A stretch of DNA of 64,000 bases from assembly GCF_014873875.1 (NCBI RefSeq), contig NZ_JADBEM010000001.1, positions 10,106,001 to 10,170,000 on the forward strand, read 5' to 3'. A program made the translations under genes and the position numbers. Every line of letters begins with the position of its first letter. The first letter of the stretch is position 1. The notes under the pieces are model-generated. The model ran no database searches, was not told where the DNA came from, and saw only the letters and a list, made by a program, of their open reading frames with translations. This document shows, piece by piece, positions 25,859 to 35,599 of this stretch. This DNA comes from Actinopolymorpha pittospori (lineage in GTDB: Bacteria > Actinomycetota > Actinomycetes > Propionibacteriales > Actinopolymorphaceae).

Positions 25859-26560
25859 TCAGCGGGCCGGGTCAGCGGGCCGGGTCAACTGGTGCGCGGC
25901 CAGCAGCGACGTCCACACCAGAGCGAGCGCGATCGCGACGGCGAGGGCGACGTTGACGGCCCGGGCCCCCTGCAGCCCGAAGAGCGACAGCCAGGTCACC
26001 AGGAACAGCGCCCCCGTCGACGCGCTGAAGACGGCCCAGCCGCGGTACCCGGTCGCGGCGAACCGCCGGGCGAACACGAAGCACGCGGCGATGAGGGCGA
26101 GGAACGCGACCCCGGAGACGAGGAGGTGCACGACCGCGTGCCAGCTCATGGTCGTCGGCGGGCCGAGCGGCGTGCCAGGCGGGAAACCGTCGGCCGGGTC
26201 GGCGGAGAAGCAGCCCGCGGCGACCATCCCGGCCCCGAGGACGCCGATGAGCCGCGGACCCCACGTACCGCCCCGGCCTGCGACGCGACCCAGCATCCGG
26301 CGCAGCCCGCTCGCGTACGCGACGAACAGCAGGCCGGTGACCACGAAGGTGGCGATCTGGATCCACCCGCGGTCGCCGTTGCTCAACATGCTCGCCGGGT
26401 GTCGGCTGATGTCGAACCCGTCCCTGGTGAGCATCTGCAGGACGACCACGACGACGTAGAGCGGGCCGGCGAGGATGCCGCACGTCAGCAGCGTTCGCGT
26501 CGATCTGGCGGCGGCTCTGTCGGGCGCTCTGCCGGCCGTCGTGGTGAGGTTCTCGGTCAT
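25859..26560 (-). CDS. DUF998 family membrane protein
   Basis: 233-residue integral membrane protein with six predicted helices: about residues 25-45 (LLTCGILAGPLYVVVVVLQML), 68-86, 103-120, 140-163, 175-195 and 205-225. GFDISRHPASMLSNGDRGWIQ between TM1 and TM2 is the conserved DUF998 loop. No function established for the family. It has a clear promoter with an overlapping palindrome (26598-26627) and is divergent from the tRNA-Sec gene. Monocistronic or cotranscribed with the DUF3224 gene (106 bp apart). Confidence 0.85.
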   Translation of the reverse strand: MTENLTTTAGRAPDRAAARSTRTLLTCGILAGPLYVVVVVLQMLTRDGFDISRHPASMLSNGDRGWIQIATFVVTGLLFVAYASGLRRMLGRVAGRGGTWGPRLIGVLGAGMVAAGCFSADPADGFPPGTPLGPPTTMSWHAVVHLLVSGVAFLALIAACFVFARRFAATGYRGWAVFSASTGALFLVTWLSLFGLQGARAVNVALAVAIALALVWTSLLAAHQLTRPADPAR

Positions 26561-26597
26561 CGGTCCGCCTCTCGTCCTCCGGTACCCGCCCGGACGC

Positions 26598-26627
26598 AGA
26601 ATGTCAGCGACAACTTATATAAGTCAA
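26598..26627 (-). promoter_or_regulatory. promoter with palindromic operator for the DUF998 gene
   Basis: Reading leftward, TTGACT (26627-26622), an 18-bp spacer and CATTCT (26603-26598) resemble a sigma70-type promoter 38 nt before the ATG. A perfect 12-bp palindrome, ACTTATATAAGT (26613-26624), overlaps the -35 element, the place expected for repressor binding. Its AT-rich core stands out in this GC-rich region. Regulator unknown; ArsR- or GntR-type sites look similar. Confidence 0.55.
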
Positions 26628-26800
26628 GGATGAGTAATCTTGGGACTCGCCGATGCCGGCGCGACCAGATCAGCTCCACACAGCGCCACACAGCGCCAGT
26701 GGGTCGCGGCGGTGCGGTGAAGCCGGAGAACTTCCGCGACGCGACATCGGGCCACCGCGAGGTGAGGAGCTGCGACTGGAACAATGTGCGGATGGTTCGT

Positions 26801-26895
26801 GGAGGCGTCTCCGGCCTGGTGGCCGGCACGGTCTTCAACACCGATGAGCGGCAGGAGCTGCCGCTGGCGGGTTCGATTCCCGTCCGCCTCCGCCA
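26801..26895 (+). tRNA. selC: tRNA-Sec (anticodon TCA)
   Basis: 95-nt selenocysteine tRNA with encoded CCA. Acceptor GGAGGCG (26801-26807) pairs with CGCCTCC (26885-26891). The D arm has the diagnostic six-bp stem CCGGCC/GGCCGG around a 4-nt loop. The anticodon stem CGGT/ACCG encloses CTTCAAC, so the anticodon is TCA, reading UGA. A long variable arm pairs AGCGGCAG with CTGCCGCT. The T loop is GGTTCGATTC. The gene lies 46 bp before selA, as in several actinomycete sel loci, and is charged with Ser and converted by SelA. Confidence 0.97.
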
Positions 26896-26940
26896 CCAGC
26901 GGCCCGGCGTCCGTCCGCTACCGCAGGGAGCGCGCCGCCG

Positions 26941-28311
26941 ATGACAGACGCCCGCCGCCACGTCCCGCGCACCGATGTCGTGCTCGCCGATCCCCGGCTT
27001 GCCGAGGCGATCCGTGCCCTCGGTCGCACCGCCGTGAAGGCCACGATCGTGGCGACGCAACAGCGCGTACGCGCCGGCGAGGTGCACCCCGAGTCGCTGG
27101 TCGACGTCGTACTGTCCGCGCTGCCCGAGCACGCGACGACACTCCGCCGGGTCGTCAACGCCACCGGCGTCATCGTCCACACCAACCTCGGCCGGGCACC
27201 GCTGTCGGCGGCCGCTCGCGACGCGCTGGACGTCGCCGCCGGGACGACCGACGTGGAGTTCGACCTGGCCACCGGCGAACGCGCACGACGCGGACGCGGC
27301 GCGCTCGCGGCACTCGCCAACGCGGTGCCCGACGCGGGTGCCGTCCACGTCGTCAACAACAACGCGGCAGCGTTGCTCCTCACCGCCCTGACCCTCGCGC
27401 CCGGCGCCGAGATCGTGCTGAGCCGAGGGGAGTTCGTGGAGATCGGCGACGGCTTCCGCATCCCCGAACTCCTCGCCGCCAGCGGCGCACGGCTCCGCGA
27501 GGTCGGCACGACCAACCGCACCACCCTGCGCGACTACCAGGCGGCGATCGGGCCCGACACCGGGTTCGTCCTGAAGATCCACCCGTCCAACTTCGTGGTC
27601 TCGGGCTTCACCGCGAGCGTCGGTGTGCGCGAGCTCGCCACCCTCGACGTCCCCCTCGTCGTCGACATCGGCTCCGGTCTGCTGGCTCCCCACCCACTGC
27701 TGCCCGACGAACCGGACGCGGCCAGCACACTGCGGGCCGGCGCGACACTCGTCACCGCCAGCGGCGACAAGCTGCTCGGCGGACCCCAGGCCGGCCTGCT
27801 GTTCGGCTCCTCCGAGGTCGTGGAGCGGGTACGCCGGCACCCCGCCGCGCGGGCGATGCGCGTCGACAAGCTGACCCTCGCGGCGCTGGAGGCGACCCTG
27901 CGTGGGCCGACCCCACCCGTGCGCGCCGCACTCGACGCGGCCGAGGACGAGCTGCGGATCCGGGCGGAGAAGGTCGCGGCCGGTCTCGCCGGGAGCGGCG
28001 TCGACGCCGAGGCGGTCCGGTGCCGCTCGGCGGTGGGCGGTGGCGGCGCACCCGAGGTGGAGCTACCCAGCTGGGGTGTCGCCGTTCCGGCCGCGTGGGG
28101 GCAGCGCCTGCGGGTCGGCACACCGCCGGTGGTCGGTCGGGTCCACGGCCACAGGTGTGTCCTCGACCTGCGAACCGTCGACCCGGCCGAGGACGCCACA
28201 CTCGCCGTCGCCGTGACCGCTGTGGCCGGGGTGGCCGGGGTGGCCGGGGTGGCCGACGGCTCGAGTCACCCGCCCGCGCCGAACCGCGCCGGCGCCCCCG
28301 GACCCCGCTGA
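26941..28311 (+). CDS. selA: L-seryl-tRNA(Sec) selenium transferase
   Basis: PLP enzyme that converts Ser-tRNA-Sec to Sec-tRNA-Sec using selenophosphate. 456 residues. The PLP lysine is Lys277 in TASGDKLLGGPQAG. NATGVIVHTNLGRAPLS (about 74-90), NNNAAALLL and SRGEFVEIGDGFRIPE are the SelA signatures. The C-terminus carries extra low-complexity sequence, a 15-bp-type GVAGVAGVAG run, before the stop. Its TGA overlaps the selB ATG by one base (TGATG), implying translational coupling. Transcription probably begins upstream of selC. Confidence 0.96.
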   Translation: MTDARRHVPRTDVVLADPRLAEAIRALGRTAVKATIVATQQRVRAGEVHPESLVDVVLSALPEHATTLRRVVNATGVIVHTNLGRAPLSAAARDALDVAAGTTDVEFDLATGERARRGRGALAALANAVPDAGAVHVVNNNAAALLLTALTLAPGAEIVLSRGEFVEIGDGFRIPELLAASGARLREVGTTNRTTLRDYQAAIGPDTGFVLKIHPSNFVVSGFTASVGVRELATLDVPLVVDIGSGLLAPHPLLPDEPDAASTLRAGATLVTASGDKLLGGPQAGLLFGSSEVVERVRRHPAARAMRVDKLTLAALEATLRGPTPPVRAALDAAEDELRIRAEKVAAGLAGSGVDAEAVRCRSAVGGGGAPEVELPSWGVAVPAAWGQRLRVGTPPVVGRVHGHRCVLDLRTVDPAEDATLAVAVTAVAGVAGVAGVADGSSHPPAPNRAGAPGPR

Positions 28312-30113
28312 TGCACGTCATCGCGACCGCCGGCCACGTCGACCATGGCAAGTCGACCCTGGTCCGCAGGCTCACCGACATGGAACCCGACCGCTGGGCG
28401 GAGGAACGCCGCCGCGGCCTGACCATCGACCTCGGCTTCGCCTGGACGACACTGTCGGACGGGCAGCGACTCGCGTTCGTCGACGTACCCGGCCACGAAC
28501 GCTTCGTCCCCAACATGCTCGCCGGTGTCGGACCGGTGCCCGCGACCATGTTCGTGGTTGCCGCGGACGAAGGCTGGCGGGAGCAGTCGACCGAACACCT
28601 CGCCGCCCTCGACGCCCTCGCCGTCCGGCACGGTCTGCTCGTCGTGACCCGCTCGGACCTGGCCGACCCCGAACCCGCCCGGGCGCGGGCCCTCGAACAC
28701 CTGGCCGGCACGACGCTCGGCCGGGTGCCCTCCGTCGCGGTGAGTGGCCGCACCGGGGCCGGCCTGGACGAGCTTCGCGAGGAACTCCGCGCACTCACCC
28801 GGCGGCTGCCGGCTCCGGATCCGGCGGCCGACGTACGACTGTGGGTCGACCGGTCGTTCACCGTCCGCGGCGCGGGGACGGTCGTCACCGGCACGCTCGC
28901 CGCGGGGACCCTCGCGGTCGGCGACGAGCTCGTGGCACACGGGCGCGGAACGCGGCGTGCGGCCGGGGTACGGGTTCGGGTCCGGGGCCTCCAGGCACTC
29001 GGGACCGACCAGTCCACCGTCTCCGCGCCGGCCCGGGTCGCGGTCAACCTGCGCGGCGTCGAGCGTTCGGACCTGGCCCGCGGCGACGCCCTCCTCACGC
29101 CGGAGTCCTGGGTCACCACCGAGGTCGCGGACGTCATGCTGCGCTACGCCACCGACGAACCACCGGCCGGAACGCTGGTCCTGCACACCGGCGCGGCGGC
29201 CGTCCCCGTCCGGGCGCGCCCGCTCGGCCCGGACACCGCCCGGCTCACCCTCGACCGGCCGCTCCCGCTCCGCACCGGAGACCACGGCCTGCTCCGCGAC
29301 CCGGGCCGGCACGAGGTCGCGGCCGGTGTCCTCGTCCTCGACGTCGCACCCGCGGCACTGCACCGGCGCGGAGCCGCGCGACTGCGGGCCCAGGCGCTGG
29401 CCGCCGCGGTGGACGTGGCCGACCGACCCGCCCAACTCGCGGCACGCGTCGCCCACCTGCGGCTACGCGAACACGGCCTCGCCCGCCGCTCCGAGCTGTC
29501 GGCCATGGGGCTCCTCGCGGCGGGCCGCGCCCTCGACGAGGAGTGGTACGCCGACGAAGCGCACTGGGCGGAACTGGTCCGCCGGGCACCCGAGGAGCTC
29601 GCGGCCTGGCAGCGGGAGCACCCACTGGCCGCGGGCATGCCCGCCGACGTAGTCCGCCAGCGCCTCGACCTGCCCGCGGCGCTGATGTCGACCGTCACCG
29701 CGGCGGCCGGGCTCGTGCTGCGTGACGGGCTGGTCCGGCGTCCGGGCGCCGACACGGCGCTGCCCCCACCTGTGGAGAAGGCGGTCCGGGCGCTCGAGGA
29801 CGAACTCGCCGCCGCACCGTTCGCCGCGCCGGACGCCAAACGCCTGGAGGCGCTCGGACTCGGCACCCGCGAACTCGCCGCCGCCGTCCGCGCCGGACGC
29901 CTGGTCAAGGTGGCCGACGGCCTCGTGCTGCTGCCGGACGCGGTGGAGCGGGCCGGGCGCACTCTCGCGACCCTCGATCCGCCGTTCACCCTCAGCCAGG
30001 CGAAGAACGCGCTCGGGACCACGCGCCGGGTGGCGGTGCCTCTGCTGGAGCTGCTCGACGAGCGCGGCGTCACTGACCGGCTGTCCGACAGCACGCGCCG
30101 ACTCCGCTCCTAG
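28311..30113 (+). CDS. selB: selenocysteine-specific elongation factor
   Basis: GTPase that delivers Sec-tRNA-Sec to UGA codons marked by a SECIS. 600 residues from ATG 28311. G-domain: G1 AGHVDHGKST (residues 7-16), G3 DVPGHERFV and a TRSD element at the guanine-specificity position (diverged from NKxD). EF-Tu-like domains 2 and 3 run to about residue 370, then domain 4 has winged-helix repeats (residues 375-600) that bind the SECIS loop. Overlaps selA by one base. Its predicted RNA target is the hairpin at 30863-30905. Confidence 0.96.
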   Translation: MHVIATAGHVDHGKSTLVRRLTDMEPDRWAEERRRGLTIDLGFAWTTLSDGQRLAFVDVPGHERFVPNMLAGVGPVPATMFVVAADEGWREQSTEHLAALDALAVRHGLLVVTRSDLADPEPARARALEHLAGTTLGRVPSVAVSGRTGAGLDELREELRALTRRLPAPDPAADVRLWVDRSFTVRGAGTVVTGTLAAGTLAVGDELVAHGRGTRRAAGVRVRVRGLQALGTDQSTVSAPARVAVNLRGVERSDLARGDALLTPESWVTTEVADVMLRYATDEPPAGTLVLHTGAAAVPVRARPLGPDTARLTLDRPLPLRTGDHGLLRDPGRHEVAAGVLVLDVAPAALHRRGAARLRAQALAAAVDVADRPAQLAARVAHLRLREHGLARRSELSAMGLLAAGRALDEEWYADEAHWAELVRRAPEELAAWQREHPLAAGMPADVVRQRLDLPAALMSTVTAAAGLVLRDGLVRRPGADTALPPPVEKAVRALEDELAAAPFAAPDAKRLEALGLGTRELAAAVRAGRLVKVADGLVLLPDAVERAGRTLATLDPPFTLSQAKNALGTTRRVAVPLLELLDERGVTDRLSDSTRRLRS

Positions 30114-30291
30114 AAGCCGCCGGGTCCCACCGGTCGGCACACCGGGGTCTTCGCGGGTCCACGATCAGGTCCGGCCCGACGTCTTTGGGCCCGGGGCGCT
30201 AGCCTGGCTACCGCCGGTATCCGGCACGGATCACCCCTCCTGGGTGTTTGTGTCGGTACCGTCCGGGAAGGGTCGACCTCGGGAGGCGATC

Positions 30292-33200
30292 ATGGGCGTA
30301 CGACAGTGGATCGAAGGTTGGCCCGTCTACCGCCAGCTGACGGGCAGCGACCCGCTCGGCCGCGGTTCGGCGGTGACCTCGGCCCGCACCCGTGAGCTGG
30401 AGGCCCGTACGGCGAAGGCCGACTCGGTTGTCCGTTCGGTCTGTCCCTACTGCGCGGTCGGCTGCGGCCAGAAGGTCTACGTCAGGGACGGCCAGGTCAC
30501 CCAGATCGAGGGCGACCCCGACTCCCCGATCTCCCGCGGCCGGCTGTGCCCCAAGGGCTCCGCGAGCAAGCAGCTCGTCACCAGCCACACCCGCGTCACG
30601 ACGGTCCTCTACCGCCGTCCGCGCGGGCGCGACTGGGAGCACCTCCCCCTCGACAAGGCGATGGACATGGTGGCCGACCGGGTGATCGAAACCCGCCGGC
30701 GCACCTGGCAGCAGGACTTCGAAGGCCGGCGCGTACGCCGCACCATGGGCATCGCGAGCCTGGGTGGGGCGACGCTGGACAACGAAGAGAACTACCTGAT
30801 GAAGAAGCTCTACAGCGCCATGGGCGCCATCCAGATCGAGAACCAGGCCCGGATTTGACACTCCGCCACCGTTCCCGGTCTGGGAACGAGTTTCGGTCGT
30901 GGCGGTGCCACGACGTTCCAGCAGGACCTCGCCAACGCTGACTGCATCCTCATCGAGGGCTCCAACATGGCCGAGTGCCATCCCGTGGGGTTCCAGTGGG
31001 TGATGGAGGCCAAGGCCAGGGGCGCGAAGATCATCCACGTCGACCCCAGGTTCACCCGGACCAGCGCGGTCGCCGACACCCACGTCGCGCTGCGGGCGGG
31101 CTCGGACATCGTGTTCCTCGGCGGCCTGGTCAACCACGTGCTGAGCAACGGCCTGGAGTTCCGGGACTACGTCACCGCCTACACCAACGCGGGCGCGATC
31201 CTGCGCGAGGACTTCCGCGACACCGAGGACCTCGACGGCCTCTTCTCCGGCTACGACCCCGACAACAGGCACTACGACACCCAGTCCTGGATGTACGAGG
31301 GCGCGGTGACACCTCCGGCTGCCGGTGAACGCGAGGAGGGCCCGGCCCGGGTCGAACCAGACGGTGACGGGGACACCGGAGGCCAGGGCGCCACGCAGGA
31401 GCACGGCGGCGCCCAGCACCGGGCGGCGGCGCGCGCGGAGGCCTACGGAAGTGGTGGGGCCGCCCTGACCACCAAGGCGCGGATCGACCCGACGCTAGAA
31501 CACCCGCGCTGCGTGTTCCAGGTCCTCAAACGACACTTCGCCCGCTACACACCGGAGATGGTCGAGGAGACGTGCGGCATCTCCCGGGAGCAGTTCCTCG
31601 AGGTCGCCCGCGCGATCACCGAGAACTCCGGCCGGGAGAAGACGACGGCGCTGGTCTACTCCGTCGGCTGGACCCAGCACACGGTCGGCGTGCAGTACAT
31701 CCGTACGGCGTCGATCCTGCAGTTGCTCCTCGGCAACATCGGCCGTCCCGGTGGCGGCATCCTCGCCCTGCGCGGCCACGCCAGCATCCAGGGCTCCACC
31801 GACATCCCCACTCTCTTCAACCTGCTCCCGGGCTACCTGCCGATGCCGCACGCCCGTCAGCACCTCGACCTCGATGCCTACGTCGCGACCGACGAGGGAC
31901 AGACCGGGTTCTGGGGCAACATCCGTAGCTACGCCGTGAGCCTGCTCAAGGCGTGGTGGGGCGACGCGGCCACGCCCGAGAACGACTTCTGCTTCGACTA
32001 CCTCCCGCGCCTCAGCGGCGACCACGGCACCTACCAGACAGTCCTGAACCAGCTGTCCGGTGAGTGCAAGGGCTACTTCCTGGTCGGGGAGAATCCCGCG
32101 GTCGGCTCGGCCAACGCCAAGCTGCAGCGGCTCGGCATGGCCAACCTCGACTGGCTCGTCGTCCGTGACCTGCAGATGATCGAGAGCGCGACGTTCTGGA
32201 AGGACGGTCCGGAGATCGAGACGGGTGAACTCGCGGTCGAGGAGATCCCGACCGAGGTCTTCTTCTTCCCCGCGGCGGCCCACACCGAGAAGTCCGGCAG
32301 CTTCACCAACACCCAGCGCCTGCTCCAGTGGCACCACCAGGCGGTCGAGCCGCCCGACGAAGCCCGCAGCGACCTGTGGTTCTACTACCACCTCGGCCGG
32401 ATCATCCGGGACAAGCTCGCGGGTTCGACCGACGAGCGTGACCGCCCGCTGCTCGACCTGACCTGGGACTACCCGACCGAGGGGGAGTTCGACGACCCGA
32501 GCGCGGACGCCGTACTCCGGGAGATCAACGGTGTCGGCCCGGACGGCGCCGCACTCTCCTCCTACACCGAGCTCAAGGCGGACGGCAGCACCTCCTGCGG
32601 CACCTGGATCTACAGCGGTGTCTACGCCGGCGAGCACAACCACGCCGCCAACCGGCAGCCGGGCCAGGACCAGAGCTGGGTCGCACCGGGCTGGGCGTGG
32701 GCCTGGCCGGCCAACCGCCGGATCCTCTACAACCGGGCCTCCGCCGACCCGCAGGGCCGGCCCTGGAGCGAACGCAAGCGGTACGTCTGGTGGGACACCG
32801 CGCGGCTGCGCTGGGTCGGCGAGGACGTCCCCGACTTCGAGCCGACGAAGCCGCCGGACTACGTCCCGCCCGAGGGCGCCCGCGCCGAACACGCGCTGGC
32901 CGGTACCGACCCGTTCATCATGCAGGCCGACGGCAAGGCCTGGCTGTTCGCGCCCGCCGGTCTGGCCGACGGGCCCCTGCCGGCCCACTATGAACCGGCC
33001 GAGTCGCCGATGGACAACCCGTTGTACGGGCAGCAGGCCAACCCGACCCTGCAGGCCTACCCGCGCCGCACCAACCGCTACAACCCGACCAACGGCGAGC
33101 GTGGTGCGGAGGTGTTCCCGTACGTCTTCACGACGTACCGGCTCACCGAACACCACACGGCCGGCGGGATGAGCCGGACCCTGCCCTACCTCTCCGAACT

Positions 33201-33684
33201 CCAGCCCGAGTTCTTCTGCGAGGTGTCACCTGAACTCGCCGCCGAGCGCGGCCTGACCCACCTGGGCTGGGCGACGATCGTCTCCGCGCGGACGGCGATC
33301 GAGGCACGGGTGATGGTGACCGAACGCATGAAGCCGCTGCGGATGCGGCGCCGGACCATCCACCAGGTCGGCCTGCCCTACCACTGGGGCCCCAACGGCC
33401 TCAGTACCGGCGACGCGGCCAACGAACTCCTGTCCGTCGTCCTGGACCCCAACGTCCACATCCAGGAGTCCAAGGCGGCGACCTGCGACATCCGGCCGGG
33501 CCGCAGGCCGCGAGGCAAGGCGTTGTTGAGCATGCTGGCCGACTACCGTGGGCGGGCCGGGCTGCCGACGGACGCCGAGCCGAACGGCGTGGCCGGTGCG
33601 GGCGGCACCAGCGGTTTCCTCGGCCGCGGACCAGGGCCGAGCGGGGACACGCAAGGACCGACGACAGGAGGGGCTCCCCGATGA
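30292..33684 (+). CDS. fdhA: formate dehydrogenase alpha subunit, selenocysteine-containing
   Basis: Molybdopterin enzyme oxidising formate to CO2; 1130 residues if TGA 30856-30858 is read as selenocysteine (Sec189). That codon lies in ENQARI-Sec-HSATVPGLG, the exact active-site context of FdnG/FdoG, and homology continues on both sides in one frame. A 4Fe-4S cluster is bound by Cys51, Cys54, Cys58 and Cys86. ATG 30292 follows GGGAGG at 30281-30286. There is no twin-Arg signal peptide, unlike E. coli FdnG. About 60 residues (roughly 339-398, low-complexity Gly/Ala/Glu) are inserted after QSWMYEGA. Overlaps fdhB by 4 bases. Confidence 0.95.
30863..30905 (+). promoter_or_regulatory. bacterial SECIS element in fdhA
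   Basis: Starting 4 nt after the UGA: outer stem CCGCCAC (30863-30869) with GTGGCGG (30899-30905), and apical stem GTTCCC (30871-30876) with GGGAAC (30882-30887) closing a five-base GGTCT loop. GGUCU is the loop recognised by SelB in E. coli fdhF. Unpaired bases between the two stems on the 3' side (30888-30898) leave an asymmetric internal loop. It lies within coding sequence and is translated. Confidence 0.93.
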
Positions 33685-34610
33685 GTAACCGTCTGGCCGG
33701 GCCACTGGCCGACCCCGCCACCGACGCCGGCTACCCACCTGACCATCCAGAGCGGGTCGGCTTCTTCACCGACACCTCGGTCTGCATCGGCTGCAAGGCC
33801 TGCGAGGTCGCGTGCAAGGAGTGGAATATGTTGCCCGAGGACGGCATCGCCCTCCTCGGGCAGTCCTACGACAACACCGGCGCGCTGGGTTCGAGCACTT
33901 GGCGACACGTCGCCTTCGTCGAGCAGCGGGTGTCGGACACCAAAGCGCCCGTCGATCTCGGCATGCCCACCATCGGTACGCCGGGCCGGCTCGACCCGAC
34001 CACCGCCCGCACCGTCGGCGAGGGCAACGGCGCCGACAGCGGCGCCCTGCGCTGGCTGATGTCGAGTGATGTCTGCAAGCACTGCACGCACGCCGCCTGC
34101 CTCGACGTCTGCCCGACCGGTGCGTTGTTCCGCAGCGAGTTCGGCACCGTCGTCGTCCAGGACGACGTGTGCAACGGGTGCGGCTACTGCGTGTCGGCCT
34201 GCCCCTACGGCGTCATCGACATCCGGCCCGACAACGGCGGCGCGTTCAAGTGCACGATGTGTTACGACCGGCTCGGCGACGGGCTGGAGCCGGCGTGTGC
34301 GAAGGCGTGTCCGACCGACTCGATCCAGTTCGGGCCACTCGACGAACTCCGCGAGCGGGCCCGCGCCCGGGTCGAGACCCTGCGGGAGGCCGGCGTCGAC
34401 ACGGCCCGGCTCTACGGCGAGGACCCGGGCGACGGTGTCGGTGGGGACGGTGCGTTCTTCCTGCTGCTGGACGAACCCGAGATCTACGGGCTCCCGCCCG
34501 ACCCGGTGGTCACCACCCGCGACATCCCGTCGATGTGGGCACACGCCGCCGTCGCCGCCCTGACCCTGGCCGGCGCGATCGCGGCGTCCTTCCTGGGGCG
34601 GCGCCGATGA
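33681..34610 (+). CDS. fdhB: formate dehydrogenase beta (iron-sulfur) subunit
   Basis: 309-residue electron-transfer subunit linking FdhA to the membrane subunit. Four 4Fe-4S clusters are bound by ferredoxin-like Cys groups: CIGCKACEVACKEWN near residue 35, CKHCTHAACLDVCPTG near residue 132, CNGCGYCVSACPYG near residue 163, and CTMCYDRLGDGLEPACAKACP near residue 190. A single C-terminal helix (AHAAVAALTLAGAIAASFLG) anchors it, as in FdoH/FdnH. ATGA overlaps with fdhA and with the next gene indicate tight translational coupling. The absence of a signal peptide fits a cytoplasm-facing enzyme. Confidence 0.95.
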   Translation: MSNRLAGPLADPATDAGYPPDHPERVGFFTDTSVCIGCKACEVACKEWNMLPEDGIALLGQSYDNTGALGSSTWRHVAFVEQRVSDTKAPVDLGMPTIGTPGRLDPTTARTVGEGNGADSGALRWLMSSDVCKHCTHAACLDVCPTGALFRSEFGTVVVQDDVCNGCGYCVSACPYGVIDIRPDNGGAFKCTMCYDRLGDGLEPACAKACPTDSIQFGPLDELRERARARVETLREAGVDTARLYGEDPGDGVGGDGAFFLLLDEPEIYGLPPDPVVTTRDIPSMWAHAAVAALTLAGAIAASFLGRRR

Positions 34611-35575
34611 AGACCCGTGAAGAGCTCCAGGTGCCGAAGGCGGAGTTCCGCTCCTACTACGGCCGTCCGATCCTCAAGCAGCCGCACTGGCGCGTCCCCG
34701 ACGTACCCCTCTATCTGTTCCTGGGTGGGCTCGCGGGCGCGTCCGCGAGCATGGCGGCCCTCGCCGACCTCACCGGACGGCCGGAGCTGGCCCGGGTCGG
34801 CCGGCTCGCCGCGGCCGGTGGGGCCTCGGCCAGCGTGGTGGCGTTGATCCACGACCTGGGTCGACCGACACGGTTCCTGAACATGCTGCGGGTGTTCAAG
34901 CCGACGTCCCCGCTGTCGGTCGGTTCGTGGATCCTCGCGCCGTTCTCCGCGGCGGCGACGACCGCCGCGGCCTCCTCGGTCACCGGTCTTCTTCCCCAGG
35001 TGGGGCGGGTGGCGGGAATCGGCGCCGGGGTCCTGGGTCCGGCCCTGTCCACCTACACCGCGGTCCTGCTCGCCGACACCGCCGTTCCCGCCTGGCACGA
35101 GTACTACCCGGAGCTGCCGTTCGTCTTCGGTGGCAGCGCGCTGGCCAGCGCCGCGGGCGCCGCACTGGTCGCCGCGCCGCCCGCCGAGCAGGCTCCCGCC
35201 CGAAAGATGGCGGTCCTCGGCGCCGGCCTGGAACTCGCCGCCATGAGCCGGATCGAACGCCGTGGCGGGGTGGTGGGCGAGCCCTACCGGCAGGGCCGTC
35301 CGCACCAGCTGCTGCGCGCGGGTCGGATCCTCACCGGTGTCGGCGCGGGCCTGGCGGTCCTCGGGCGGCGCAGCCGGCTGACCTCGGCGGTCGCCGGAAC
35401 CGCGCTCCTCGCGGGTGGGCTGTGCACGAGGTTCGGCGTCTTCTACGCCGGGCGGGCATCCGCGGCCGACCCGAGGTACGTCGTCCTCCCCCAGCGCGAG
35501 CGGCTGGCCGCCCAGGCGGCCCAGGCCGGCCAGCGCGGGACGGCGGATGGCACAACCCCGTCGAGCACGCCGTAG
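34607..35575 (+). CDS. NrfD/PsrC-type membrane subunit of formate dehydrogenase
   Basis: 322-residue polytopic protein that would pass electrons from FdhB to the menaquinone pool. N-terminal YYGRPILKQPHW and the following PLYLFLGGLAGASA helix are characteristic of the NrfD family; hydrophobic helices continue through residue 290. It replaces the cytochrome-b gamma subunit of E. coli FdnI, so quinone reduction here would be haem-free. Starts in an ATGA overlap with fdhB. No FdhD or FdhE accessory gene is seen in the island; FdhD is expected elsewhere. Confidence 0.9.
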   Translation: MKTREELQVPKAEFRSYYGRPILKQPHWRVPDVPLYLFLGGLAGASASMAALADLTGRPELARVGRLAAAGGASASVVALIHDLGRPTRFLNMLRVFKPTSPLSVGSWILAPFSAAATTAAASSVTGLLPQVGRVAGIGAGVLGPALSTYTAVLLADTAVPAWHEYYPELPFVFGGSALASAAGAALVAAPPAEQAPARKMAVLGAGLELAAMSRIERRGGVVGEPYRQGRPHQLLRAGRILTGVGAGLAVLGRRSRLTSAVAGTALLAGGLCTRFGVFYAGRASAADPRYVVLPQRERLAAQAAQAGQRGTADGTTPSSTP

Positions 35576-35599
35576 GTTCAGTGGAGGCAGGATGGGCGG

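Noticed and set aside
30292..30858. fdhA as two separate genes split by a stop
   Set aside because: The TGA is in the exact Sec context of formate dehydrogenases, has a SECIS, and the sel genes adjoin; a split gene is not the economical reading.
31495..33156. 553-codon leftward frame inside fdhA
   Set aside because: Shadow of the formate dehydrogenase gene; no motif, no ribosome binding site.
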